Below, piece after piece: positions 1-10,500 of a stretch of 64,000 nucleotides of DNA (positions are counted from its first letter, which is position 1; each line of letters opens with the position of its first letter). Source of the DNA: Phlebopus portentosus (lineage: Eukaryota; Basidiomycota; Agaricomycetes; Boletales; Boletinellaceae). Under the pieces are notes generated by a model that ran no database searches, was not told the DNA's origin, and was given only the letters and a program-made list of their open reading frames with translations. Where the stretch lies: positions 372,001-436,000 of the forward strand of contig JAYXKI010000014.1 of NCBI GenBank assembly GCA_037892935.1, given 5' to 3'. The translations under genes were made by a program, and so were the position numbers.

Positions 1-1157
1 CTATGTGTCCCTTAAACCATTCCTATGCGCTCCTCTCCTTGGTAGATAGTGATATGCGTTCCCTTTTCTTTATGACGTAGGTTCTCTGACCGCTGGGAGG
101 CTCAGTCTTGGACGTTTAGTATAAATATAGCACGACTCTCGTAGTAGAGGGACAGCTTAGTCGGAGCTTAGTGGGAGCTTAGATTGCAGTTCTCACATCG
201 TCTCAAAGCCTCTCGACCTCTAGTCTACTTGTTCGTTGTGGACTCTCTCGTCTCTATAGTCTAATATACGACATTTCGTGTTCTGTACAGTCGATCGGTG
301 ATCTCTCTTCGCAGTAGAGCCGTTCGTGTGTTCGTATAGTTCGCCGTCATCGTATAAAGGCTTCTCTATCTCCTCTCACCCGAAACAAGACCCCCTCACG
401 TGTTTCGATCCGTTTCGCCCGGTTTCGCTCGTAACTCAGTTACTCCGCATGCCGCTCGCATTTGGTCTCGCAACACCTTCTCCTCTCCATTGTCGTCGGG
501 AAAGGACACCATATCACCCCTTTCCTCTTGACTTTCCACTCTCCGCTTCCTCAAGACCAGCCCAGTGCTATTCCGCATCGTTTCGATCGGAAACGGTCGG
601 TTTTATCGTCCCACACGTATCCTTCGATTCTCTCAGTCCCCTTCCATCATCGTTTTGCACCTCCATTCCTCACATCACATTTCAACACACTCAGCAATTG
701 TCCTTCGTCCATCGAATTGCATTTCGAATCGTTACGCCGCGTTCCGACACTTAAGACTACGAGTGAGATCGACTGCAGTCGCTTACCAGTGTGTTAGCAC
801 AGTCGATTAGTCACGTTCGGGTTGGTGGTTTGACTAGCGTAGCTTAGTTAGTTTAGTTCTTGTGCCTTGGGTTAGTCGGCTTTAGTCCAGAGCTCGCAGT
901 TGAGCCGGAGAGTCGATTTAGCCTTTGCACCGCCACCGTCAATCTCGGGAGAAGCCTACCCTCGGAATTCCTCCTCGAGCGCTTCCCTCATATCCCCGGT
1001 TCTCACCAAGCCCTTCCATTGTCTATCCATATTTCCCTCCACTCCTTCGTGCCCTTAGCTCGGGTGTAATTCTCTGCTGACCGTTTGAAGGTATTCTAGG
1101 GCAGCCCCTCGAACTATACACTCCCTGTCCGGCATCAGAACGTCTACAGGAGTTTCA
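1..1157 (+). repeat. LTR-A, 3' part of a family-B Gypsy LTR
   Basis: This stretch matches the two LTRs of Gypsy B (16575-18202 and 51102-52729) from their internal CTATGTGTCCC onward, and ends with the same GGAGTTTCA terminus at 1157. A TATA box (TATAAATA) lies near 120. Many scattered substitutions separate it from the B LTRs, so it is an older insertion. It interrupts the pol of element D. The window opens inside it, so a solo LTR cannot be told from the 3' LTR of a full element lying to the left. Open frames inside it are not genes. Confidence 0.9.
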
Positions 1158-1456
1158 CCGGCCGGTTGAGCGGCCTTGGTATTAAGAGTGCTGTTGGAGC
1201 GGGGTATTCGGTTGTGTACGGGAAGTGATTCATCGTCGAAAATAGAGTTAATGAAGAAGGCTGGATGTTTTTGGGCTTTGTTCTGGGCTGTGAAACCCTT
1301 TTCGGCGGATTGATCAGAAAATGAGGTGGAGATATCTATGGTGCAGGGATTGAAGGCGATATTTACAGTCGCCGGGCCATGATGGAGCACATATGCATCA
1401 GGTATGGTTGGGGGTATACGCCGCATATGTTCCGGCGGACACCGCTGGGACGTCAT
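1158..1456 (-). pseudogene. Start of pol of Gypsy D, cut by LTR-A
   Basis: This minus-strand frame starts with an ATG at 1456, overlapping the end of gag by 4 bases, and runs about 100 codons before meeting the foreign LTR at 1157. The stop of the continuous frame lies inside the LTR. No catalytic motif falls in the retained part. Its place right after gag-protease makes it the N-terminus of pol; reverse transcriptase would follow but is separated by the LTR. Confidence 0.6.
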
Positions 1457-4400
1457 TGTCTAGGGGGGCGCTGTTTTTCTGTCCCGGCGCCGCGCTGAAT
1501 CGTCAGGATCGACATGGTTTCATTCATATCGGAATGAGTAAGGTATAGCGTCTGTTCGCCGTCAGCCTCGTCTATGACCTGCGCCCTAGTGTGTACGAAA
1601 AACGGCCGGCCTAATAGTAACTGAAAGGGGGCCTTTTCGATGACCTGGACTTGGACAACAATAGAGAAGGCGCCTATGGTGAGTCTGACGCGAGGGATGA
1701 GTCCCACCGAGCGTGAGGTTTGTCTGTCGGCGGTTTCTACTGTGATTGCTTGGCTCATTATCGTTGGGGAGCCGAGGTCCTTCCATACCTCTTTTGGCAC
1801 AGCGATAAATGTCGACCCCGAGTCGAGCAAGGCCTTTACTTTGAATTTATCATCAAGCCAGACCTCGATTTCGCGGAGGGGGATGTTTGGCGGGGCGACG
1901 GATGGATCTTCATCGCCGAAGTTGACCGGCGAGGTGGGCTTTGGGATTGAGGCGTACATTGCCATCTCGTGATCAGGATTTTCCCTAATTAGTTCTCGGC
2001 GCCCCATGACAAATTCTTTACACTTCTTTCTGATTTCGGGAGAGGCGGCGAGCAGGCTTCGGATCGGCAGGGTGACTTCCGAGTCCAGAATCTTGTCGAA
2101 AACGTTTGATACCGTGGCATCATCGTATGCTGGTACGGTGGTTCGGTATTGTGGCTTCGGATCTGCCACGTCGTCCCTGTGCGGCGCCGAGGGCGTCGGC
2201 GGCAGGGCCGGGCGTTGTCTGGGTGGTTTCCCTTTCTTGCTGTTATCTCCCCATTTCGGGTTGGGGTCTTGAGGCGGCTTTCTGGTAGGGATTTTGATTC
2301 CGTCAAAAACTTCTCTGGGGCCTGGCCGTCTTCCGGCGGCGGCGAAGGCATTCTGCGGTTGTTCGGTGGATTCTTCTTGTTCAAAAAGGAGCACGACTCC
2401 ATCGCAGGCATCGTTGTCTGGGGGGTCTTCTGGGGTGATAGCCTCGAAGTAGTTCGATTCCTGGATTCGCGGCGGCAGGCCATTCGGCGGATTGGTATTG
2501 TAGGCTAAGGGAGGCGGTGCCCGGTTGAGGCCCCGGTACATAGATTCCTGTGATGGAGGGTGTGACTGATACATGGATTGTTGAGTCGGTGGTTGTCCCT
2601 GATATGTAGGATCCTGCCTCGGCAGAGTAATCCTTGGCGGCGTGTCGGATACGGGCTGAATGGGGAGCTGGACGCTGACTGGTGCGTAGTTTGGATTCTC
2701 CATAAAGAGCTTATTAATCCTGTCCAGTACTGACATCCCCGGTTCTCCCTGAGGAAGTCGGCCGTTGGAGGGGTATAAGTACCCTTTGGCGTCGGCGAGC
2801 ATAATTCCCCTCTGGATCAGGGAGATCTTGGTAGGACAGTCGCAGGTAGAGTGCGTTACACTGGCGCATACGGCGCATTTTCCGTTAAATCTGGCTTGTC
2901 GGGGCTGCGGCGGGGCTCCTGCAGTTGGCGGCGGAGCGCGGCGGTTTGACTTCTCGGTGGCTTCACGGAGGGCGCGCATCTCCTGGATTAGGAGGGACAC
3001 CCACGGTTCTTCTTGCTTGACCTGGGGTTGGTTGATGACTCCGTAGGCCGGTGCACTGGGTTGCGGTGGCGGCGTGTACATCGTAACTTGTGTATAGGTG
3101 GGCATGGCCACTGTCACCGCATACATCAGGGGTTGGTCGGCGGTTGTGAGGCGGCCACCGGTTAGGATTCGTTCTAGTTCTCTTACAACCGTGTCGATGT
3201 CCCAGGGCACGCCGGTAGGGTGGTCGTGCTTGACAAACCGCAAATTAAGATCCAGCTCTCTGTTTAGCATCGGGTGGAGGCCTTCTCTGAACATGCGCTT
3301 CTGTTCGAACTCTGATAGCATGCCGGCATCGATCAGATATGAGGAGACGGTGATAAAGTTCCTATGGTATTCGCCGAGGGCGGCGGTGTTCAGCATAATT
3401 TGGTTGCGGCTTATGTTAATAAGGTTGTGGAGGTCGCCGAGTGTGTACTGGGTCGTAGCGTTTGGGTAGTACTTTAGGATAGCGTCTTTGAATGCCATAA
3501 AGTCGTTTCCTCTTGTTTCGGGCCTTTTGCACCATAGCTGATCGTCTTTAGCGTCGGCGTAGCATCTTGCCCAAGCGATCATTTGTGCATCTGTTAGGCC
3601 GGCGCTTCGTCCAAATAGCCGGACTCTGTTAAAGAAGATGGGGATTTCTGCAGGGTCGCCGGAGGCGTTGAACTTCGGCGCGCGGCGGTCTCCCGGGTAG
3701 GGCATTGTAGCTCCCGGCACTGGTGGGTTGGGACCACTTAATGGATGGGTATCTGGGTCACTGAGGTCTGGAAGAGGGGGAAAGGCGCCCATGGGGGGTG
3801 GTGCTGGTGCGGCATAGGCTGGTGCGGCAGGGGACGGCTGTTGGGGGGGCGGCGGGGTCGATCCTGAGGCTGCGGGGGGCGCGGCGGGAATGCCGGTATA
3901 GGTGCTGGTCATTGTTGGTATCGAGGCCATCTTAGGAGGTGTACTGGGGGTGGGTGGTTGGGCGTTGTCAATTGGGGAGAGCTGCGGCCTCTGAGCTGGG
4001 GTCGGCGGCGTAAGAGGGGGGGGTGGGGAGCGCCTCGCCGATCGCTCTTCTTCGACGGGGGATAGTGGAGAGTCGGGGGTGATTGCGTGGCCGTGTACGA
4101 GGGAGTCGGGGACGTAAAGGTTGTCATCCTCCTGTTCTTCTGCAGCGGAGTATAACTGTAGGCCGGTGCGGCGGTGGATATCTGGGGGGTTGTCTATGTC
4201 GGAGAAGAGGTCTGTTTCGATGGGACCAGTGGCTGGAGGTTCCTGAAGGGATATTGACAGGTCCTCGATGCCGCCGGGGACATGAACGTGAGTACTGGGG
4301 CGAATTTCAGATTCGCGGAGGTCTTTAGGAATGTGGATGAAGCGAGGGGGAATTATAGGCGATATAGGGCATGCGGCGGCGGTGCTTGCGCTTTTGCCAG

Positions 4401-4770
4401 GCAGTGGGTTGCGTGTAAAAGGAGTGATAGATGCTCTTCTGGGATGCCGGGTGGGTGGGTCGTCTGCGGCGATGGACGCGCATCGACGGTTCGGCACGGA
4501 TGGAGATCTGGGTGCGGTGGGACGGGGTTCTTCTGTTCGGCCTCTTGTAAAGAGTGTGGAATAATGGTATGGTTGGCCGGCAGTTGTGGCTGAGGCTGTT
4601 TGACTGTTTTCCACCCTTCTTTGCAGCCTTAGTGAGTATCGCGTGCCCTTGGAAGGGCCTGAGATCGGTTGGAACGACACCTTTTTACCTCCCTCGCGGT
4701 GGGCTCCAAAATGTAGACTATCAGACTCTCCTAGATAGGGACAAAGGCGGCGGCGGCGGCGTTCGACCAC
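1453..4770 (-). CDS. gag: Gag-protease polyprotein of Gypsy D
   Basis: An open frame of 1,105 codons on the minus strand. The N-terminal third is very rich in Pro, Ser and Thr. A gag core follows, with a GDRRAPKFNASGDP segment matching GDKRAPTFDGSEP in Gypsy B gag. Next is a CCHC zinc knuckle (CAVC-x4-H-x4-C). A retropepsin-like protease lies near the C-terminus, with active site LLDSGST followed by a hydrophobic flap region and LLGRPFF. It packages the RNA and processes the polyprotein. The frame runs without a stop through the primer-binding site into the LTR edge, so the first residues are not protein. The first internal Met preceding the conserved core (MASIPTMTS, near 3930) is a candidate start, but a non-AUG start upstream is possible. 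No internal stop is present. Confidence 0.85.
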   Translation of the reverse strand: MVERRRRRLCPYLGESDSLHFGAHREGGKKVSFQPISGPSKGTRYSLRLQRRVENSQTASATTAGQPYHYSTLFTRGRTEEPRPTAPRSPSVPNRRCASIAADDPPTRHPRRASITPFTRNPLPGKSASTAAACPISPIIPPRFIHIPKDLRESEIRPSTHVHVPGGIEDLSISLQEPPATGPIETDLFSDIDNPPDIHRRTGLQLYSAAEEQEDDNLYVPDSLVHGHAITPDSPLSPVEEERSARRSPPPPLTPPTPAQRPQLSPIDNAQPPTPSTPPKMASIPTMTSTYTGIPAAPPAASGSTPPPPQQPSPAAPAYAAPAPPPMGAFPPLPDLSDPDTHPLSGPNPPVPGATMPYPGDRRAPKFNASGDPAEIPIFFNRVRLFGRSAGLTDAQMIAWARCYADAKDDQLWCKRPETRGNDFMAFKDAILKYYPNATTQYTLGDLHNLINISRNQIMLNTAALGEYHRNFITVSSYLIDAGMLSEFEQKRMFREGLHPMLNRELDLNLRFVKHDHPTGVPWDIDTVVRELERILTGGRLTTADQPLMYAVTVAMPTYTQVTMYTPPPQPSAPAYGVINQPQVKQEEPWVSLLIQEMRALREATEKSNRRAPPPTAGAPPQPRQARFNGKCAVCASVTHSTCDCPTKISLIQRGIMLADAKGYLYPSNGRLPQGEPGMSVLDRINKLFMENPNYAPVSVQLPIQPVSDTPPRITLPRQDPTYQGQPPTQQSMYQSHPPSQESMYRGLNRAPPPLAYNTNPPNGLPPRIQESNYFEAITPEDPPDNDACDGVVLLFEQEESTEQPQNAFAAAGRRPGPREVFDGIKIPTRKPPQDPNPKWGDNSKKGKPPRQRPALPPTPSAPHRDDVADPKPQYRTTVPAYDDATVSNVFDKILDSEVTLPIRSLLAASPEIRKKCKEFVMGRRELIRENPDHEMAMYASIPKPTSPVNFGDEDPSVAPPNIPLREIEVWLDDKFKVKALLDSGSTFIAVPKEVWKDLGSPTIMSQAITVETADRQTSRSVGLIPRVRLTIGAFSIVVQVQVIEKAPFQLLLGRPFFVHTRAQVIDEADGEQTLYLTHSDMNETMSILTIQRGAGTEKQRPPRQ
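4688..4708 (-). other. Primer-binding site of Gypsy D
   Basis: On the minus strand TGGAGCCCACCGCGAGGG begins three bases after the LTR terminus TCTACA. It has the TGG start expected for annealing to a tRNA CCA end. Gypsy B has nearly the same site (TGGAGCCCACGGCGAGGG at 18205), which supports the call and suggests a shared primer tRNA that I did not identify. Confidence 0.7.
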
Positions 4771-5842
4771 AGGGAGGCGATGTCAAAGGTGTCGAGAGGA
4801 AAAAGGGGAGGTCCTACCAGATCTACAGACTACCTACAGGCTTTCAGAAGCGACACTCAGCTCAGATGCACAAGGATCTGGCCGTTAGGCAGATCCGCCG
4901 CACCTTCGAATAACTCGCCGCAGCGATCCGGGCCTCGACGGCTGTATAGGGATCGCCGAGTCCGACTAAACCGGCGAAGGGGTCACAGCGGCGGACTGGG
5001 TGCGGCGCCGGTGGAGGTTCGCACCAGTGCAATTCTGCCTGGTAGTCGGGGAGATGACACTGGAACGACACAGAGAAGATGCGGGAGAGAGAGCGTCGAC
5101 ACCACTTGAAAGGGTAGTAGTGTCGGCGGTGGACCGACGTGGAGGTGGCGGAGGCGGTGAGAAGTGGGAGACTGGATTCAGTCGAAAAGGGGCGCCGGCG
5201 CCGACGGTAGTGGCGAACACAAGAAGAGTGACAGCTGCGTTGAGACGTCAAGGAAGTATAACAGATGCCTAGAAGAGTGATGGCTGCGTCGAGGCGTTGA
5301 GGAAGAATCACAAACGATCTGAACCGAGCGGCGGCGAGGAAATACGAAAGGGGCCTCAGGCGCAGGGGGGAATCGAAGACTGCGGGATTGATTACTAGAG
5401 GAGTGATGGCTGTGTCGGGACGTGGAGGAGCAATCCCCAATGCTCAGGACCGAGCGGCGGCAGAGGCTAAAGAGAGAGAGACGGCGATGCAGATAGAAGG
5501 GGGAAGTCCCTGGAGCGATTACTAGACGAGTGACAGCTGCGCAGAAGGGAGATGGCCAGGGCGGCAAATGAGCTCAGCGGCTTCTATCCTGTGAGATCGG
5601 GGGCCACGCCGTCAGGACGGGATCGGCGAGGGCACGTGACTGGGAGTTTGCCTGATCCGGCTGTCTGGTTCTCTGTATATACTGGTTTCTTGAAGGAGGC
5701 TTCTTTACTTGTGGTCGGTCTCTGATAGCTGCGTTCTAGAGTGTATATGTGCTGCTTTTTAGGATAGATACATGCTCTCTATATATACTATGAGTCCTTG
5801 ATAAGAAATATCACTTAAAGCGGCGGGCGGCGAGGTGTGACA
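4712..5842 (-). repeat. 5' LTR of Gypsy D (1,131 bp)
   Basis: The boundaries are TGTAGAC at 4712 and GTGTGACA at 5842, giving TG...CA ends on either strand. The inner edge abuts the primer-binding site. It is rich in short GGCG/GACG motifs on the plus strand and contains TATA-like runs near 5677 and 5780. There is no second copy in the window to confirm its length. Confidence 0.65.
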
Positions 5843-5984
5843 GGCGCGCTGCGACGGCGGGGGCCGCCGCCGAGATGCACCGCCAAGCCACCAAGACCTA
5901 GGGGCGCCCCAATCGGAACGGCGGAGTGCTGGTACGTCATGTCGAATGTCGGGGCTGTTTGGATCGGTCAGGGCGCACTCTATA

Positions 5985-6900
5985 TATACCAGCTGATGGT
6001 AATGCAGTTCGGATTAATGAATGCACCTGCAGTATTCCAACATACAATGAACAAGCTCTTTCAGGATATGATTGGGCAGGGCATACTCATTTATCTGGAT
6101 GACATTATAGTCTATGCAGAAACGGAACAGGAACATTGGGACCTGCTAGCAGAGGTATTGCGCAGGTTAAGGAAAGCAGACTTCTTCTGTAAACCAGAGA
6201 AGTGCTACTTTGAAAAGAAAGGAACTTGACTATTTAGGATTTGTGGTTAACCAGTTGGGCATGCAGATAGATCCCTACAAGGTAAAAGCAGTTCAAGAGT
6301 GGCCGGATTTGTCAAGCAAGCAAGACATTCGAAAGTTTATCAGTTTTGCAAACTTCTACCAAAAATTCATCGAAAGCTTCGCCAAGATCGCTAGGCCATT
6401 AATGAAACTTATGTCTGGCAAGAAGATATTTACCTGGGGAGAACAACAACAGGAGAGCTTCAGGAAACTAAAAGAGGCTTTCACCACTGCACCAATGCTA
6501 GTACGACTGGATTATGAGAAGCAATTTGTGCTGGAAACCAACGCATCAAACTTTGCGATGGGAGCTGTGCTCTCACAGCTCGGGGACGATGAAATTTTGC
6601 ACCCCATAGGATATTGGTTGAACACCTATCAAGATGCCGAGAATAACTATCCAGTAATGGACAAGGAATTACTAGCGATTGTCAAGGCCTTGAGCAACTG
6701 GAGGCATCATTTGGAAGGAGCTAAACATGAGATTCAAGTGGTTAGCAATCAAGCTAACCTTCGATACTTTATGGGAGCTAGGAAGCTAAGTGGCCGCCAA
6801 GCAAGATAGGTGACATTTCTCAGCAGATTTCGATTTCAAATCGAGTATCAACCCGGAACCAAGAATTCATGAGCAGACGCATTATCAAGAAGGCCAGACT
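5985..6900 (+). pseudogene. Reverse transcriptase / RNase H of Gypsy E (broken)
   Basis: RT is recognisable from FGLMNAPAVFQ and the catalytic LIYLDDI box, then a frameshift at about 6225, then the connection domain (DYLGFVV, KFISFANFYQKFI) and RNase H (PVMDKELLAI). RNase H shows ETNASNFAMG where ETDAS is usual, so catalytic Asp codons have become Asn. A stop at about 6806 replaces an expected Trp and another follows in PGTKNS*ADALSRR. These are mostly G-to-A or C-to-T changes, as expected of RIP-like decay. Non-functional. Confidence 0.85.
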
Positions 6901-8128
6901 ATGAACAGGGCCAAGAGGACCAGCCAGAACAAGTCCTACTTCCTCCGCAATTATTCAGAACATTGGACCTGCCCATGTGCACAGTATGGGTATTTGAGCT
7001 TACAGGAGGTCCAGAACTGGGAGAGAAGATTCGAGACGCCTATGAATGATCCAAAGAGCCAGAAATCGGAACATTCGAAGAAGGATATTGGTGGAAAGAT
7101 GATAAATTGGTTATCCCACCAGATGAAGAAGTTAAAAAGGAAATTGTATGACAATGCCATGACGCACCAGCGTCGGGACACCCAGGGTTACAGAAGACTA
7201 TAGACAAACTGGAAAGAAGAGTTTGGTGGCCAAAGATGAGGGAATGGGTCGAAGAATATGTGCGCGCATGCGACGTGTGCCAGAGGACAAAGGCACGACG
7301 AGGAAAGACACAACCACCACTGCAACCACTGCAGATAGCGACAAGGCCCTATGAAGAGATTACTATGGACTATATCACTGGACTACCGACGATGAGCAGG
7401 GGAAATAATGCGATACTAGTGGTGGTAGACAGGTTCTCTAAAATGGGAACTTTTATACCTACTACAGTCAATGCAAACTCGAAAACCACTGCGGATTTAA
7501 TGATCAATTATGTCTACAGCAAGGTTGGGACTCCAAAGACAGTAATCAGTGACAGGGGACCTCAATTCGCTAGCCAGTTTACAGAACAGGTGAACCAGGC
7601 CCTCGGGATCAAAACAAAGCTTAGTACGGCATATCATCCACAAACAGATGGGCAAACAGAGCGAGTAAATCAAGAAATGGAACAGCTGTTACGATGCTAT
7701 TCCAGCTTGCAGCAGGACAATTGGGACGAACATCTGCCTATAGCAGAATTCGCTTACAATAGTCGATCTCACTCTAGTACAGGCAAGACGCCATTTGAAT
7801 TGGTATATGGATTCCAGCCGGAATTAGGATTCAAGCTTTCGATCCGAGGAACACAGGACTATGTGGCTATGCAAAAGAAGAATCAAAAAGAAGCAACGAA
7901 GGCGCTGGAGAAGGCACGAGACGCGATAAAGAGATTTGCAGATAGACACCGAGGCCTGATGCCATCATTTGAAGTTGGCGATAAAGTTATGTTAGATGGT
8001 CGGAATCTAACCCTGCTAGTTCCCACGAGGAAGCTGGGGGATAGAAACCTGGGACCTTATCAGATTATCGCAAAGCATGGGCTAGTCAACTACGAGTTAG
8101 ATCTCCCGAAGGAGTTGAGGATCCACAT
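6901..8128 (+). pseudogene. Integrase of Gypsy E, C-terminus lost
   Basis: An HHCC zinc-binding segment (around HPGLQKTI and CDVCQRTK) is followed by the DDE core: Asp in MDYITGLP, Asp in VISDRGPQF and Glu in TDGQTERVNQ. The core is open from 7236 to the end. The upstream linker (6901-7200) is out of frame or carries stops. The frame reaches LPKELRIH, where a ...HPVFHVS-like motif would follow in this family, then runs into the transposon end at 8129. The enzyme would join LTR cDNA to the genome, but this copy is dead. Confidence 0.85.
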
Positions 8129-8146
8129 CAGGAAATCAGTCCATTT
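8129..8146 (+). repeat. Left terminal inverted repeat, giant transposon copy 1
   Basis: CAGGAAATCAGTCCATTT is identical to the left end of copy 2 (26344). It is inverted-complementary, with one internal mismatch over the first 15 bases, to the right end of copy 2 (50419-50433). The dinucleotide AT precedes it in both copies. Confidence 0.75.
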
Positions 8147-8159
8147 GGGTTATTAATGG

Positions 8160-8660
8160 ATAGTGAGTTATAACACCATAGTAGTTTATAGTAGTACATA
8201 GTGTACTATAATAATGTATAGTAATATATAGATACATATAGATGGTATCCTATAGTAACATATAATGCATAGGTATAAATAGCAAATGATAGTATTATAT
8301 AGTTTGATATCTCTGTATAAATTCTGATAAATAGTTATAGTCTATAGTTCAAAGAAGTGTATAGTTGTTCATAGCAGTGAGCTATCTATATTAGTATCTA
8401 GATAGTAATAGAGGTTAGTTATACATAGTCAATATATGGCTAATAATATATAGAAATATATAGATGCATATAGATAGTATCTTACAGTAACATATAGTAC
8501 ATAAACATGAATAATAATCAATAGTATAATATAGCTTGATATCTCTATATAAATTCTGATAAATAGTTATAGTCCATAGTTCAAAAAAAGATATAGCTGT
8601 TCATAGTAGTAAGTTATTTATATTAGTATCCAGATAGTAATAGAGATTAGTTATATAAAA
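8160..8660 (+). repeat. AT-rich subterminal region with a 232-bp tandem unit (2 copies)
   Basis: Strongly A/T-rich sequence made of short CATATAG/TATAGTAA motifs. A 232-bp unit is repeated about twice (for example TTCTGATAAATAG at 8322 and 8554). Copy 2 of the transposon has three units. No coding potential. Subterminal repeats of this kind commonly serve as transposase-binding regions in CACTA-like elements; that role is inferred here. Confidence 0.75.
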
Positions 8661-8661
8661 G

Positions 8662-10500
8662 GTAGGGAAAGTATAAACTCGACCAACAGTGATGTGCCAC
8701 ACCTTATACCTTTTGGTCAATAACCCTCCCACACAACATCTACAGAAATAAAGAAAATACAACATTTCAAATACAAATTCTGGGTGCAAAGATGTGTAAA
8801 GGGCACCTATAACTACAATTTGATCATTATAATTTCTAAAAATAAAGTAAAATGAGCTTCCTATTTTAGGAAAAAGTCAAACTTAGCAAACTTACTCCCG
8901 TGAATTCTAGAGCAAGCTGAAAATTTTCAACAAGATTTTTGCTGCTTACAAATACAAAAATATTATGCAAATGAGCTTATTTGTAATACAATGACATAAT
9001 TTACTAAGTATTTGTCATACCTTCATATAGTAAATCTGTCTGGGGGTGGAAGAGCTATCTACTGGCCTTACTGCCTTTTTCATATGTATTGTCACTCGCG
9101 ACTTCTGTGATTTTTGTCACACAGAACACCTCATAATATAAAAATCACCATATCTCACTCAATTTCTGACCTTTCTGCGTGATCTAAGTTGCTAAATCCA
9201 TAGTTTTAAGATCCTCTTCAAACTCCAACACGGATGAAGAGAAATGAGCAAATAATGAGTGAGATATGTCATAAAAGGCCGATTTTAGACACTTCCTTCA
9301 TGTGCATTTTTTCCTGCCCTCAGACTGGGTGCTACAACAACCTAGACTGCACCAGAGTGGTGCTATTGGCATAATATGAATTTACAGACATTAGATTGCC
9401 TAAGAATGAATTTATTTTGAGGTCTGGAGGCCCTTGAGAAAAGGTAGGTTTGAGCTCAGCTCAGACATGTATCAAACCAGCAGATACAACACAGAATAGA
9501 GCTCAGAGTCAGTCTGTAAATTTACAATAAAATAATTATATCATTTTGGACTTGCCTGTAGGACTGTAGAAGCAGGGATGAGGGCAGGAAAAACTGCACA
9601 TGAAAGATGTGTCTAAAATCGGCCTTTTGTGACATATCCCACTCATTATTTGCTCATTTCTATTTATAATTGTTGAGGTTTGAAACCAATCTTAGAACTA
9701 TGAATTAAGCAACTTAGATCATGCAAAACGGACGGTCAAGAATTGAGTGAGATATGGTGATTTTTATATTATGAGGTGCTCTGTGTGACAAAAATCACAG
9801 AAGTCGCGAGTGACAATACATACAAGCTTCTAATATCTAAGGAGAGCCTGTACAAGTCAACTCAACCTCTTTGTGAGAGGAGAAATGTAAAACTTCCTGG
9901 GTCAGTCATGCACAGTGGGCAAACTGTTATTTAGACCTGGAATAAATTAATAACTAAATGACAAATGAAATTTGAAATAACAAAAGGGATTAAATTATAA
10001 GTAAAGTCATGTGAGAAATGCATAAAGAAATTTGAAATCTCATAAAGGAAAGATGCTTGCATTTCTTCATGTGCGACATTTTATATTATCCCAAGGAAGA
10101 CATTTGAAGTTTCTTTTGTAATCTTGTCAAGGAAGAAATAACTTTTGTGGTCAATGTGAGTTATTTCTTCCTTGACAAGATTACAAAAGAAACTTCAAAT
10201 GTCTTCCTTGGGATAATATAAAATGTCGCACATGAAGAAATGCAAGCATCTTTCCTTTATGAGATTTCAAATTTCTTTATGCATTTCTCACATGACTTTA
10301 CTTATAATTTAATCCCTTTTGTTATTTCAAATTTCATTTGTCATTTAGTTATGAATTTATTCCAGGCCTAAATAACAGTTTGCCCGCTGTGATGTCTCCT
10401 CGAAGATTTTTGCCACAGGGTCCTTCCAAATAAAGTTAGCTCAGGGTTCATCAGAGCCATCAGTCACGTGGCGGGCCGGTCGAGTTTATAGTTTCCCTAC
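8662..10500. repeat. Inverted-repeat-bounded segment (1.84 kb), no genes
   Basis: It is bounded by a 23-bp inverted repeat starting GTAGGGAAAGTATAAACTCG (8662-8684 against 10478-10500, one mismatch). Inside it, arms of about 240 bp at 9084-9324 and 9572-9823 are inverted copies of each other, followed by the tighter hairpin at 9911-10391. It looks like a non-autonomous fold-back or MITE-like insertion. I found no convincing target duplication or coding sequence. Confidence 0.65.
9911..10391. repeat. Long near-perfect hairpin, 232-bp arms with 17-nt loop
   Basis: The arms 9911-10142 and 10160-10391 are reverse complements with only a few mismatches, separated by 10143-10159. A transcript would form a very long double-stranded stem; in DNA it could extrude as a cruciform. 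The same hairpin is kept in copy 2. Confidence 0.85.

Larger units (their letters stand above)
1158..5842 (-). mobile_element. Ty3/Gypsy element D, minus strand, pol truncated by LTR-A
   Basis: Read on the minus strand this is: LTR (5842 to 4712), primer site, gag-protease (to 1453), then the first part of pol, which ends where LTR-A begins. The rest of pol and the 3' LTR would lie left of the window, beyond LTR-A. The element lies beside the RT fragment of element E and has probably inserted into it. Confidence 0.8.
5843..8128 (+). mobile_element. Degenerate Ty3/Gypsy element E, 5'-truncated
   Basis: This contains RT, RNase H, integrase zinc-binding and integrase core segments in the usual Ty3/Gypsy order, interrupted by frameshifts and stops. 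The left side is cut by element D; bases 5843-5980 are GC-rich and I do not recognise them. The right side ends inside the integrase C-terminal region, after LRIH, where giant transposon copy 1 begins. This is the oldest layer of the nest visible here. Confidence 0.85.

Noticed and set aside
326..1069. Several open frames inside LTR-A, repeated at 17494-18114 and 52021-52641
   Set aside because: They fall entirely within LTRs, overlap in several frames and are preserved only because the LTR copies are similar. No domain or start context supports coding.
1640..5109. Plus-strand open frames opposite Gypsy D gag and LTR
   Set aside because: Low-complexity shadows of the GC-rich minus-strand gag gene.
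9911..10391. microRNA-like gene
   Set aside because: The stem is far longer and more perfect than a microRNA precursor. An siRNA-type hairpin is possible but unproven.
8662..10500. Autonomous transposon
   Set aside because: It is bounded by inverted repeats but has no coding sequence and no clear target duplication, so it is called only as a repeat segment.
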